The notes below the pieces were generated by a model, which had not been told where the DNA came from, made no database searches, and saw nothing but the letters and a program-made list of their open reading frames with translations. Source: Janibacter terrae NBRC 107853 (lineage in GTDB: Bacteria > Actinomycetota > Actinomycetes > Actinomycetales > Dermatophilaceae). Taken from it: a DNA stretch of 64,000 bases. The DNA lies in assembly GCF_001591405.1 (NCBI RefSeq), contig NZ_BCUV01000002.1, positions 248,001-312,000 of the forward strand. Direction: 5' to 3'. How positions within the stretch are numbered: the stretch's first letter is position 1; every line of letters begins with the position of its first letter. The position numbers were made by a program, and so were the translations under genes. Shown here piece after piece: positions 37,522 through 44,888 of the stretch.

Positions 37522-38034
37522 ATGACGGACACCGGCACGGCGCTCATGCAGCAGCTGCACGACGAGCACGCTGCCGCACTCTGGGGCTACTGCCTCAGCC
37601 TCACCGGGCGTGACCACGCGCGTGCCGAGGACGTCGTGCAGGAGACGATGATCCGGGCCTGGCGAAACCGTGCTCGTCTCGACGAGAGCCACGGGTCGGT
37701 GCGGGCGTGGCTGTTCACCGTGGCCCGCAACATCGTCATCGACGAGTGGCGGACCAAGCGGTCGCAGAGCGAGCTCAGCGTGGCCGACGTGCCGGACGCC
37801 CGGGACGCCCGGGACCACACCGACGAGCTGCTGCTGTCGTGGGTGGTGGCCGATGCGCTCATGTCCCTGTCTGCTGACCACCGCGCCGTGCTGCAGGAGT
37901 GCTACTTCCGCGGGGCGTCGGTCGCGGAGGCGGGGCGGTCCCTCGGGATCCCCGAGGGGACGGTCAAGTCCCGGACGCACTACGCCCTGCGCGCGCTGCG
38001 GCTCGCCCTGCAGGAGAAGGGGGTCGGCGCATGA
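37522..38034 (+). CDS. ECF sigma factor, SigL-like
   Basis: 170 aa. Region 2: LWGYCLSLTGRDHARAEDVV and QETMIRAWRN. Region 4: VLQECYFRGASVAEAGRSLG, IPEGTVKSRTHYALRAL. It overlaps the start of a ZAS anti-sigma gene (ATGA), the usual paired arrangement. The adjacent promoter matches the SigL/RslA type of mycobacteria (TGAACC-N16-CGT). Likely responds to envelope or redox stress through the anti-sigma factor. Confidence 0.88.
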   Translation: MTDTGTALMQQLHDEHAAALWGYCLSLTGRDHARAEDVVQETMIRAWRNRARLDESHGSVRAWLFTVARNIVIDEWRTKRSQSELSVADVPDARDARDHTDELLLSWVVADALMSLSADHRAVLQECYFRGASVAEAGRSLGIPEGTVKSRTHYALRALRLALQEKGVGA

Positions 38035-38729
38035 CCTGCGAGCTCGCCCGCTGGGACGGCGCCTACGTGCTGGGTGCGCTGTCCCCGACCGAGCGCCTCG
38101 AGTTCGAGGAGCACCTCACCCGGTGCGACGACTGCAGCCGGTCGGTGCGCGAGCTCGCGGGGGTGCCGGGCCTGCTCGCGCAGGTCGGCCCCGACGACCT
38201 GCTGCCCGTGCCCCCCGTCCCGCGCACGCTCCTGCCGGGGCTCGTCGCCGACGTGCGGCACCAGCAGCGACGGCGCACCGTCGTCGTGGCCGGCCTCGCC
38301 GCCTCCGTCGCCGCGCTCACGGTCTCCGCCGCGGCGCTCGGCATGGCCGCGCTCGGCGACGGCACCGCCCCGGACCCGGGGGTGGCGGCGCCACCGGTCG
38401 CCACGAGCCCGGTGCCCTCGCTCCCGATGACCGCCGTCGGACGCGTGCCGGTGGAGGCGGACCTGCAGCTGGAGAGCGTGGCCTGGGGCACCCGGATCGA
38501 GGTGACGTGCACCTACGAGCAGGAGGCCGGCCACACGCCCGCCTACGAACCCGAGTACGCCCTCGTCGTGCGGACGCAGGGCGGGACGACCGAGAGGGTG
38601 GCCACCTGGCGGGGCCTGCCCGGGCGGACGATGCACCTGTCGGCGGCCACAGCCACCGGGCGCGGGGACATCGAAACCGTGGAGATGCGCTCGGAGGACG
38701 GGACCACCCTCCTGCGGCTGACGATCTGA
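38031..38729 (+). CDS. ZAS-domain membrane anti-sigma factor (RslA-like)
   Basis: 232 aa. The N-terminal zinc-binding anti-sigma domain has His28-x3-Cys32-x2-Cys35 (EEHLTRCDDC), the redox-sensitive ligand set. One membrane helix spans about 82-106 (VVVAGLAASVAALTVSAAAL). The C-terminal extracytoplasmic domain has a Cys in VTCTYEQE. Sequesters the preceding sigma factor at the membrane until thiol oxidation or another envelope signal releases it. Confidence 0.88.
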   Translation: MTCELARWDGAYVLGALSPTERLEFEEHLTRCDDCSRSVRELAGVPGLLAQVGPDDLLPVPPVPRTLLPGLVADVRHQQRRRTVVVAGLAASVAALTVSAAALGMAALGDGTAPDPGVAAPPVATSPVPSLPMTAVGRVPVEADLQLESVAWGTRIEVTCTYEQEAGHTPAYEPEYALVVRTQGGTTERVATWRGLPGRTMHLSAATATGRGDIETVEMRSEDGTTLLRLTI

Positions 38730-38737
38730 GCCCCGCG

Positions 38738-39133
38738 TCAGTGGGTCCGCAGGGTGCGAGAGCGCAGGCGCGGTCGACGGGCCGGCGCGTGGTGGCGCAG
38801 CAGGGACAGGCCGCCGACGATGCACACGATCTCGGCGATCGCGGCGGTGAGGACCCAGCCGCCCGTCCACCGCTCGTGCACCCCGAAGAGCCCGACCGAG
38901 GCGGAGGTGACGAAGGCGCCCAGAGTGCTCGCCCCGAAGCCCAGCACGAGGAGGGCCGGGACCCAGTGCCGCCACCCGATGAGGAGGCCGGCGATGACGA
39001 GGCCCGCCATCGCGTTGAGCAGGAAGGCCGGACCGATGACGTCGAGGTCCCGGTAGCCCTCGAACGCCCACAGGACGAGGTGCACCGCCGCCGAGACGAG
39101 GGCTGCCGTTGCCGTGATGAGTCGGGTGCGCAT
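38738..39133 (-). CDS. Small four-helix membrane protein under the same ECF promoter
   Basis: 131 aa, four helices (about 5-22, 33-51, 57-80, 90-112), basic C-terminus RRPRLRSRTLRTH. GGAGGAG precedes the ATG. The minus-strand promoter TGAACC-N16-CGTGAT makes it a predicted target of the neighbouring sigma factor. Not recognised further. Confidence 0.7.
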   Translation of the reverse strand: MRTRLITATAALVSAAVHLVLWAFEGYRDLDVIGPAFLLNAMAGLVIAGLLIGWRHWVPALLVLGFGASTLGAFVTSASVGLFGVHERWTGGWVLTAAIAEIVCIVGGLSLLRHHAPARRPRLRSRTLRTH

Positions 39134-39178
39134 GGTGCTCCTCCATCTCCGGGTGACACCGCCATCACCCCTGACCTG

Positions 39179-39206
39179 ATCACGGCCGCGGCGGCCCTGC
39201 GGTTCA
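39179..39206 (-). promoter_or_regulatory. SigL-type ECF promoter of the small membrane gene
   Basis: Minus strand: TGAACC (39206-39201), 16 bp, CGTGAT (39184-39179), about 45 nt before the ATG at 39133. Divergent from, and 26 bp away from, the operon promoter. Confidence 0.7.
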
Positions 39207-39232
39207 AGGCCCCAGGTGGGCACGAGCGCGGA

Positions 39233-39260
39233 TGAACCATCGCCCGGCACGCTCCGTGTC
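39233..39260 (+). promoter_or_regulatory. SigL-type ECF promoter of the nine-gene operon
   Basis: TGAACC (39233-39238), 16 bp, CGTGTC (39255-39260), 32 nt before GTG 39293 with GAGG ribosome-site sequence between. Confidence 0.75.
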
Positions 39261-39292
39261 TCCACCGTGCGAGGACGTCGCGAGGTGCCACG

Positions 39293-40300
39293 GTGAGCGG
39301 CCCGGACCGGGCCTACTGGCTGCGTGCCCCCGGGTCCGGGGAGATCCGGCCGGTCGTCCTGCGCGCCCCCGGTCCCGGTGAGGTCCGGGTGCGCACCGTG
39401 CGCTCCGGGGTCAGCCGGGGCACCGAGGCCCTCGTCCACCGCGGTGGCGTCCCCCCCGACCAGTACGCGGTGATGCGAGCCCCCTTCCAGGCAGGGGACT
39501 TCCCCGGACCGGTGAAGTACGGCTACCTGAGCGTCGGCGTCGTCGAGGAGGGACCGCACGACCTGCGGGGTCGTCGGGTCTTCTGCCTGCACCCCCACCA
39601 GACGGCCTACGTCGTCCCCGTCGGCGCGGTCGTCCCGGTGCCCGACGAGGTGCCCGATGACCGGGCCGTCCTCGCCGGGACCGTCGAGACGGCCGTCAAC
39701 GCCCTGTGGGACGCCACCCCGCTGGTGGGGGAGCGGGTGGTCGTCGTCGGCGCCGGCATGGTCGGCCTGTGCATCGCCCGGCTGCTCGTGGGCATCCCCG
39801 GCGCCGAGGTGACCGTCGTCGACCTCGATCCGCGAAGGGAGCCGGTGGCCCGAGCGCTCGGTGCGGATTTCTCCCTTCCCGCCGACGCGCCGCGTGACCG
39901 TGACCTCGTCGTCCACGCCAGCGCCACCGGCGCCGGCCTACAGCTCTCGCTCGACCTGCTCGCGGCCGAGGGGAGCGTCCTGGACGTCAGCTGGTACGGC
40001 GACACCGAGGTGGGCCTCCGGCTGGGTGGCGCCTTCCACGCGCGCCGGCTGTCGATCCGGGCGAGTCAGGTGGGGACCGTCTCGCCGCGGCGCCGTCCCG
40101 GGCGCACGACCCACGAGCGGCTCCGGCTCGCGATGGAGCTGCTGCGTGACCCCGCCTTCGACGCGATCATCACGGGCAGCTCCCCCTTCGACGACCTGCC
40201 CGAGGTCATGCCGCGGATCGCCTCGGGGGCCCTCCCGGCGCTGTGCCACACGATCACGTACCCGGCGGGCAGAGGAGGCGGGATGAGATGTTCAGCGTGA
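39293..40300 (+). CDS. Medium-chain dehydrogenase, first gene of pterin/envelope operon
   Basis: 335 aa MDR-superfamily protein with a clear Rossmann site [17 protein letters not shown], an acidic NAD-preferring end VVDLDPRRE, and the N-terminal GroES-like part ([19 protein letters not shown]). The catalytic-zinc Cys and structural-zinc cysteines are absent, so alcohol dehydrogenation is not assured. It overlaps the next gene by 13 nt. Substrate unknown; it may oxidise or reduce an intermediate of the operon's product. Confidence 0.82.
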   Translation: MSGPDRAYWLRAPGSGEIRPVVLRAPGPGEVRVRTVRSGVSRGTEALVHRGGVPPDQYAVMRAPFQAGDFPGPVKYGYLSVGVVEEGPHDLRGRRVFCLHPHQTAYVVPVGAVVPVPDEVPDDRAVLAGTVETAVNALWDATPLVGERVVVVGAGMVGLCIARLLVGIPGAEVTVVDLDPRREPVARALGADFSLPADAPRDRDLVVHASATGAGLQLSLDLLAAEGSVLDVSWYGDTEVGLRLGGAFHARRLSIRASQVGTVSPRRRPGRTTHERLRLAMELLRDPAFDAIITGSSPFDDLPEVMPRIASGALPALCHTITYPAGRGGGMRCSA

Positions 40301-40686
40301 CGGTGAGGGACCACGTGATGGTGGCCCACAGCCTGCGGGGAGAGGTCTTCGGCCCCGCGCAGCGGCTGCACGGCGCGACCTATGTCGTCGACGCGACCTT
40401 CCGCGCCGCGCAGCTCGACGACGACGGGCTCGTCGTCGACATCGGCGCGGCGACGGTGGCCCTGGCGGCCGTCCTCGCCGACCTGGCCCACCGCAACCTC
40501 GACGACGACCCGACGCTGGTCGACGTCAACACCACGACCGAGCGGCTGGCGCAGGTCGTCGCGGACCGGCTCGCGGACCGGGTCGCGGACGGGGAGGTGG
40601 GTGCCGATGTCGGCCACCTGACCGGCCTGGCCGTCACCCTCCACGAGTCGCACATTGCGTGGGCGAGCTACGAGCGTGCGCCGTGA
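40288..40686 (+). CDS. PTPS/QueD-fold protein lacking catalytic Cys and one zinc ligand
   Basis: 132 aa, length and fold pattern of 6-pyruvoyl-tetrahydropterin / 6-carboxytetrahydropterin synthase: [67 protein letters not shown]. Zinc ligands His14 and His28 remain, but the third (HGH in the family) is Ala30, and the Cys that precedes the LHG segment in active enzymes is absent. It may bind a pterin-like or other substrate without the normal reaction. AGAGGAGG ribosome site; the start lies inside the dehydrogenase gene. Confidence 0.85.
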   Translation: MFSVTVRDHVMVAHSLRGEVFGPAQRLHGATYVVDATFRAAQLDDDGLVVDIGAATVALAAVLADLAHRNLDDDPTLVDVNTTTERLAQVVADRLADRVADGEVGADVGHLTGLAVTLHESHIAWASYERAP

Positions 40687-41777
40687 CCGCCGTGCACGTC
40701 GTCGTCCCGGAGGGCGTGGACGACCCGACCCGGCCGAGCGGCGGCAACACCTACGACCTCCGGGTCTGCGCGGGGCTGGCCCGTCGCGGCTGGGCGGTGA
40801 GCCGCCACGAGGCCACCGGGCGGTGGCCCGGACCGGACGCTGCCGCGCGGCAGGCGCTGGGGGCCAGGTTGGCGGGCCTGTCGCGCGGCTCTCTCGTCCT
40901 CGTCGACGGGCTCGTGGCCTCGGCGGTCCCCGAGGTCCTCGTCGCCGAGGCCCGTCGGTTGCGGGTGGTCGTGCTGCTGCACCTGCCCCGCGGCCACGAC
41001 GCGGCCGGGGGCGTCGACGGTGCCCCGGCACTCCGCCGCCGGACCCGGGCGGACGAAGGCGCGGTGCTGCGCGCGGCGGCGGGCGTCATCGTCCCGAGCC
41101 GGTGGACGCGCGACTGGGTCGTCGAGGCCTACGGCCTCGCGGCCGACCGCGTCGACGTGGTGGCGCCGGGAGTCGACGCCGCCCCGCTCGTGGCGGGCGG
41201 ACCAGCGGGGAGCCGCCTGGCGTGCATCGGGGCCGTGGTCCCGACGAAGGGGCAGGACCGGCTCGTCGACGCGCTCGCGGACCTCACGGACCTGTCTTGG
41301 TCCTGCCAGGTCGTCGGGTCGCTCGATGTCGAGCCGTCGTGGGCCCGACGTCTCGGGCGGAGGGTCGAAGGGGGTGGCCTCGGGGAGCGGGTGCGCCTGC
41401 GTGGACCGCTCCCGGGACCGGAGGTGGACGCGGTGTACGCCGACAGCGACCTCGTCGTCGTCCCGTCGAGGATCGAGACGTACGGCCTGGTCGTGACCGA
41501 GGCCCTCGCGAGGGGCATCCCCGTCGTCGCGTCGCACGTGGGTGGCCTGCCCGAGGCGCTGGGTGACACGCCGCTCGGTCGGCCCGGGGTCCTGGTGCCA
41601 CCCGACGACCCCGCCGGCCTCGCCCGTGCGCTGCGGCGATGGATCACGGACGCGGGGCGACGTGCCGACCTGAGGTCGGCGGCACGCGCGCGGCGGGAGG
41701 CCCTCGCGGACTGGTCGACGACGTCCGACGGTGTGTCCGCCGTGCTGTCGGCCGTGCGGACCGGGGCGGCCGCATGA
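40683..41777 (+). CDS. GT4 family glycosyltransferase of the operon
   Basis: 364 aa GT-B enzyme. N-terminal loop [20 protein letters not shown]; donor-domain motifs [37 protein letters not shown] (EX7E-like) and GGLPEALG. Cytoplasmic, nucleotide-sugar dependent. GTG 40683 overlaps the previous stop (GTGA); an upstream ATG eight codons earlier is less likely. Probably glycosylates the operon's product or a lipid carrier. Confidence 0.87.
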   Translation: MTAVHVVVPEGVDDPTRPSGGNTYDLRVCAGLARRGWAVSRHEATGRWPGPDAAARQALGARLAGLSRGSLVLVDGLVASAVPEVLVAEARRLRVVVLLHLPRGHDAAGGVDGAPALRRRTRADEGAVLRAAAGVIVPSRWTRDWVVEAYGLAADRVDVVAPGVDAAPLVAGGPAGSRLACIGAVVPTKGQDRLVDALADLTDLSWSCQVVGSLDVEPSWARRLGRRVEGGGLGERVRLRGPLPGPEVDAVYADSDLVVVPSRIETYGLVVTEALARGIPVVASHVGGLPEALGDTPLGRPGVLVPPDDPAGLARALRRWITDAGRRADLRSAARARREALADWSTTSDGVSAVLSAVRTGAAA

Positions 41778-42601
41778 GCGCGTCGATGGTCACGGTGAGC
41801 CCCGACTGGCTGCGGCTGCGGGAGCCGGCTGATGCAGCGGCTCGGTCCCTCCGCCTGCGGTGGACGCTCGGGCAGGTCCTCGCCGACACCCCGTGCCACG
41901 TCGTGCACGACCTGGGGAGCGGCACCGGGTCCATGGGGCGCTGGCTCGCCCCGCGCCTGCCCGGTCGGCAGCACTGGGTCCTGCACGACCGGGACGCCAC
42001 CCTCCTCGACGTCGCCGCCGCCCACCCGCCGACCGCAGCGCTGGACGGGGCTGCGGTGAGCGTCGAGACGCGTACGGGGGACCTCACCCGCCTCGATGCG
42101 GACGACGTCGCCGACGCCACGCTGATCACGGCCTCTGCCCTGCTCGACATGCTCACGCTCGAGGAGGTGGAGCGCGTCGTGGCGCGGTGCGTGCAGGCGC
42201 GGTGCCCGGTGCTCCTGACCCTCAGCGTCACGGGCCGGGTCCGGCTCACGCCGGGGGAGTGGCTCGATGCGCGCCTCGAGACCGCCTTCAACGACCACCA
42301 GCGCCGCCGTGCGGGCGAGCGGGCCCTGCTCGGACCCGACGCGGCCGCAGCGGTCCGCGACCTGGCCCGTGGTCGTGGTGCGCGGGTGCTGGTGGCGACC
42401 AGCCCGTGGCGCCTCGGCGCCGACGCGGCGGCGCTCGCGGGCGCCTGGCTCACGGGGTGGCTGGCAGCCGCGGTCGAGCAGCGCCCGGACCTGCTCGACG
42501 CCGTCGCCGGGTACGCCGGGCTCCGGCGGGCGCAGCTGGCCGGGGGCGGGCTGGGCGTCCTGGTCGACCACGTCGACCTGCTGGTCCTGCCGACTCGGTG
42601 A
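41774..42601 (+). CDS. Class I SAM-dependent methyltransferase
   Basis: 275 aa. SAM motif I HDLGSGTGSMGRWLA, motif II acidic end LHDRDATLLDVA, then TGDLTRLDADDVADATLITA. Acceptor not deducible. ATGA overlap with the glycosyltransferase; 16 nt separate its stop from the next start. Confidence 0.8.
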   Translation: MSASMVTVSPDWLRLREPADAAARSLRLRWTLGQVLADTPCHVVHDLGSGTGSMGRWLAPRLPGRQHWVLHDRDATLLDVAAAHPPTAALDGAAVSVETRTGDLTRLDADDVADATLITASALLDMLTLEEVERVVARCVQARCPVLLTLSVTGRVRLTPGEWLDARLETAFNDHQRRRAGERALLGPDAAAAVRDLARGRGARVLVATSPWRLGADAAALAGAWLTGWLAAAVEQRPDLLDAVAGYAGLRRAQLAGGGLGVLVDHVDLLVLPTR

Positions 42602-42617
42602 ACCGGGAGGGGGCGTC

Positions 42618-43523
42618 GTGCGTGTCACTGCTGTGGAGACACCGGGCTCGTCGACGAGGTCGTGGCGGCGGTGGGTGCGTCCCGTCGTCGGCGCCACGAT
42701 CCTCGGCGTGCTCCTCGCCCGGGTCGGCGCCGGAGCGGTGGTGGAGGGCCTGCTGTCCGTCGACGTCCTCGTGGTCGCCGTCGCCGTGCTGCTGACGGCG
42801 GTGACGACGACCAGCAGCGCGTGGCGCTGGCAGGTCGTCGCGGGGCGTCTCGGCGTCGGTCTGCCGCTGCCTGCGGCCGTCGCGGCCTGCTACCGGTCCC
42901 AGCTGGTCAACCTCACGCTGCCGGGAGGCGTCGTGGGCGATGTCGAGCGCGCGGTGCGGCACGGTCGGAGCACGGCCGACCTGCGCGCCGGCCTGGGTGC
43001 GGTCGCCGTCGAGCGTCTGGTGGGTCAGGCCGTGCTCGTCCCCCTGGCCGTCGTGGCAGCCGCGGCCGCGGGCATCGTGCCGGTCCCGGTCGCTGCGGGT
43101 GTCCTGGCGCTGGTGGTGGGTGGGCTGTGGCTCGAGCGTCGTCACGGCTGGTCGGTCATCGCCCGCGTCGTGCTCGCCTCGGTCGTCGCGGTCGCAGGTC
43201 ACGTCGCGATCTTCGTCCTCGTGGCCCGCGCCGTGGGGGTGAGCCTGCCCCTGGGGGTGCTGCTCCCGCTGACGCTCGTGGTGCTCCTCGTCGCGGGCAT
43301 CCCGCTCAGCATCGCCGGGTGGGGCCCGCGTGAGGGCGCCGCGGCGTGGGCCTTCGCCGCGGCCGGAGCCACGGCGGCGCAGGGCCTGGCCGTGGCCGTC
43401 GCCTTCGGCGCAGTCGTCACCGTCGCGACGCTGCCCGGTGCGGTGGTCCAGCTGCACCGGCCGCGGGTGGTGCGCGGCGGGCACGCCCTCGCCCCGGCAC
43501 CGGGGGTGGGCACCCGTGGCTGA
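42618..43523 (+). CDS. YbhN-type membrane protein, flippase-like
   Basis: 301 aa with about eight helices. Family signature RSQLVNLTLPGGVVGDVERAVR and later SIAGWGPREGAAAWAFA. Same superfamily as the protein at 10931-11998. Members are thought to move lipids or lipid-linked sugars; here it would export the operon's lipid-linked product. GGGAGGGGG ribosome site; overlaps the next gene by 8 nt. Confidence 0.82.
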   Translation: MRVTAVETPGSSTRSWRRWVRPVVGATILGVLLARVGAGAVVEGLLSVDVLVVAVAVLLTAVTTTSSAWRWQVVAGRLGVGLPLPAAVAACYRSQLVNLTLPGGVVGDVERAVRHGRSTADLRAGLGAVAVERLVGQAVLVPLAVVAAAAAGIVPVPVAAGVLALVVGGLWLERRHGWSVIARVVLASVVAVAGHVAIFVLVARAVGVSLPLGVLLPLTLVVLLVAGIPLSIAGWGPREGAAAWAFAAAGATAAQGLAVAVAFGAVVTVATLPGAVVQLHRPRVVRGGHALAPAPGVGTRG

Positions 43524-44256
43524 GCGGCCCTACACGATCCTCAGCTGCGCCGTCTCCCTCGACGGCTACCTCGACGACGCCACCGGCACCCGGCTCGTCC
43601 TGTCCAACGCCGCCGACCTCGACCGCGTCGACGACGTCCGGGCCGGGTGCGACGCGATCCTCGTGGGCGCGGGGACGATCAGGGCCGACGACCCACGCCT
43701 GCTCGTCCGCTCCGAGCACCGGCGCGCCGCCCGGGTCCTCGCCGGGCTCCCCGGGTCGCCCTGCAAGGTCACGGTGACCCGGCGCGCAGCCCTGGACCCG
43801 GCGGCGCGGTTCTTCGCCGACGACGGGGTCGACAAGCTCGTCTACTGCTCCTCGGCGGCAGCCCCGCGGACCCGGGCGCGGCTGGGCGTCCGGGCGCACG
43901 TCGTCGACGCGGGCCCACGGCCGACCCTGCGCACCGTGAGCGCGGACCTGGGGCGAAGGGGGGTGCGGCGGCTCCTCGTCGAGGGCGGCCAGCAGGTGCA
44001 CACCCAGTTCCTCGCCGAGGACCTCGCCGACGAGCTCCACCTCGTCCTGGCCCCGATCTTCGTCGGCGACTCGCACGCGCACCGCGTCGTTGCGGACGGG
44101 CCCCTCCCGTGGAACCGGGACCACCGCGCGCGCCTGGCCGAGGTGCGTCGGATCGGGGACGTCGTGCTCATGCGCTACGCCCTGTCCGCGCGCTGCGACG
44201 GGGACGGGCACGCTGCCGTCAGTGCCTCCGAGCGCCTCCTGGGGGTCCGGCCATGA
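43516..44256 (+). CDS. Stand-alone RibD-C reductase (DARPP reductase-like)
   Basis: 246 aa, NADPH reductase domain only: SCAVSLDGYLDDATGTRLVL, VGAGTIRADDPRLLV, RRLLVEGGQQVHTQFL. No deaminase domain. Resembles the reductases that convert the GTP cyclohydrolase II product to its ribityl form. Next to a second RibA, it points to a GTP-derived diaminopyrimidine pathway separate from the rib operon at 27-30 kb. GTG start overlapping the flippase gene. Confidence 0.86.
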   Translation: MAERPYTILSCAVSLDGYLDDATGTRLVLSNAADLDRVDDVRAGCDAILVGAGTIRADDPRLLVRSEHRRAARVLAGLPGSPCKVTVTRRAALDPAARFFADDGVDKLVYCSSAAAPRTRARLGVRAHVVDAGPRPTLRTVSADLGRRGVRRLLVEGGQQVHTQFLAEDLADELHLVLAPIFVGDSHAHRVVADGPLPWNRDHRARLAEVRRIGDVVLMRYALSARCDGDGHAAVSASERLLGVRP

Positions 44257-44888
44257 GGCACCGACTCGCCGCTGCCGCGATCAGGACCGAGGTCCCCCTT
44301 CCGCTGGCCTTCGCCGACGGCTACCGCGTCGAGGGCCGCGTCATCAGCTTCACCGGGCTCATCGACGGCCGCGAGCACATCGCGGTCGCCCTCGGCGCGG
44401 TCGACGCACCGCGCGACCCGCTCGTGCGGATCCACAGCGAGTGCCTCACCGGTGACGTCCTCGGCAGCGAGCGGTGCGACTGCGGGCCCCAGCTGCGGGA
44501 GGCCGTCGAGCGGATCGCCGAGGTCGGTGGCCACCTGCTCTACCTGCGGCAGGAGGGACGAGGCATCGGCTTGTCCGCGAAGCTCGACGCCTACGCACTC
44601 CAGGACGCGGGGCTGGACACCTACGAGGCCAACGAGGCGCTGGGCTTCGAGGCGGACGCCCGCGACTACACCGTGGCGGTGCAGATGCTCCGGGCGCTCG
44701 GGCTGGAGCGGGTGGCCCTGCTGAGCAACAACCCGGACAAGGTCGCCCAGCTCGAGCGGCTCGGCATCCGGGTCGTCGAGCAGGTGCCGACCGCGGTGCA
44801 CCGGAGCGCGGCCAACGCCCGGTACCTCGCGACGAAGGCCGCCCGGGGCGCGCACCGCTTCGCGCCGATCGCACCGCCTCGGCCGTGA
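44253..44888 (+). CDS. Second GTP cyclohydrolase II (monofunctional)
   Basis: 211 aa RibA. Zinc ligands Cys64, Cys75, Cys77 (ECLTGDVLGSERCDCG), RQEGRGIGLSAKLDAYALQD and LLSNNPDKV are all conserved, so catalysis is expected: GTP to 2,5-diamino-6-ribosylamino-pyrimidinone 5'-phosphate, formate and pyrophosphate. Paralogous to the RibA half of ribBA. Overlaps both neighbours (ATGA, GTGA). Confidence 0.92.
   Translation: MRHRLAAAAIRTEVPLPLAFADGYRVEGRVISFTGLIDGREHIAVALGAVDAPRDPLVRIHSECLTGDVLGSERCDCGPQLREAVERIAEVGGHLLYLRQEGRGIGLSAKLDAYALQDAGLDTYEANEALGFEADARDYTVAVQMLRALGLERVALLSNNPDKVAQLERLGIRVVEQVPTAVHRSAANARYLATKAARGAHRFAPIAPPRP

Noticed and set aside
40659-40682. Eight-codon N-terminal extension of the operon glycosyltransferase
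   Set aside because: The GTG at 40683 overlaps the previous stop in the same way as its neighbours, and the GT-B fold begins right after it.
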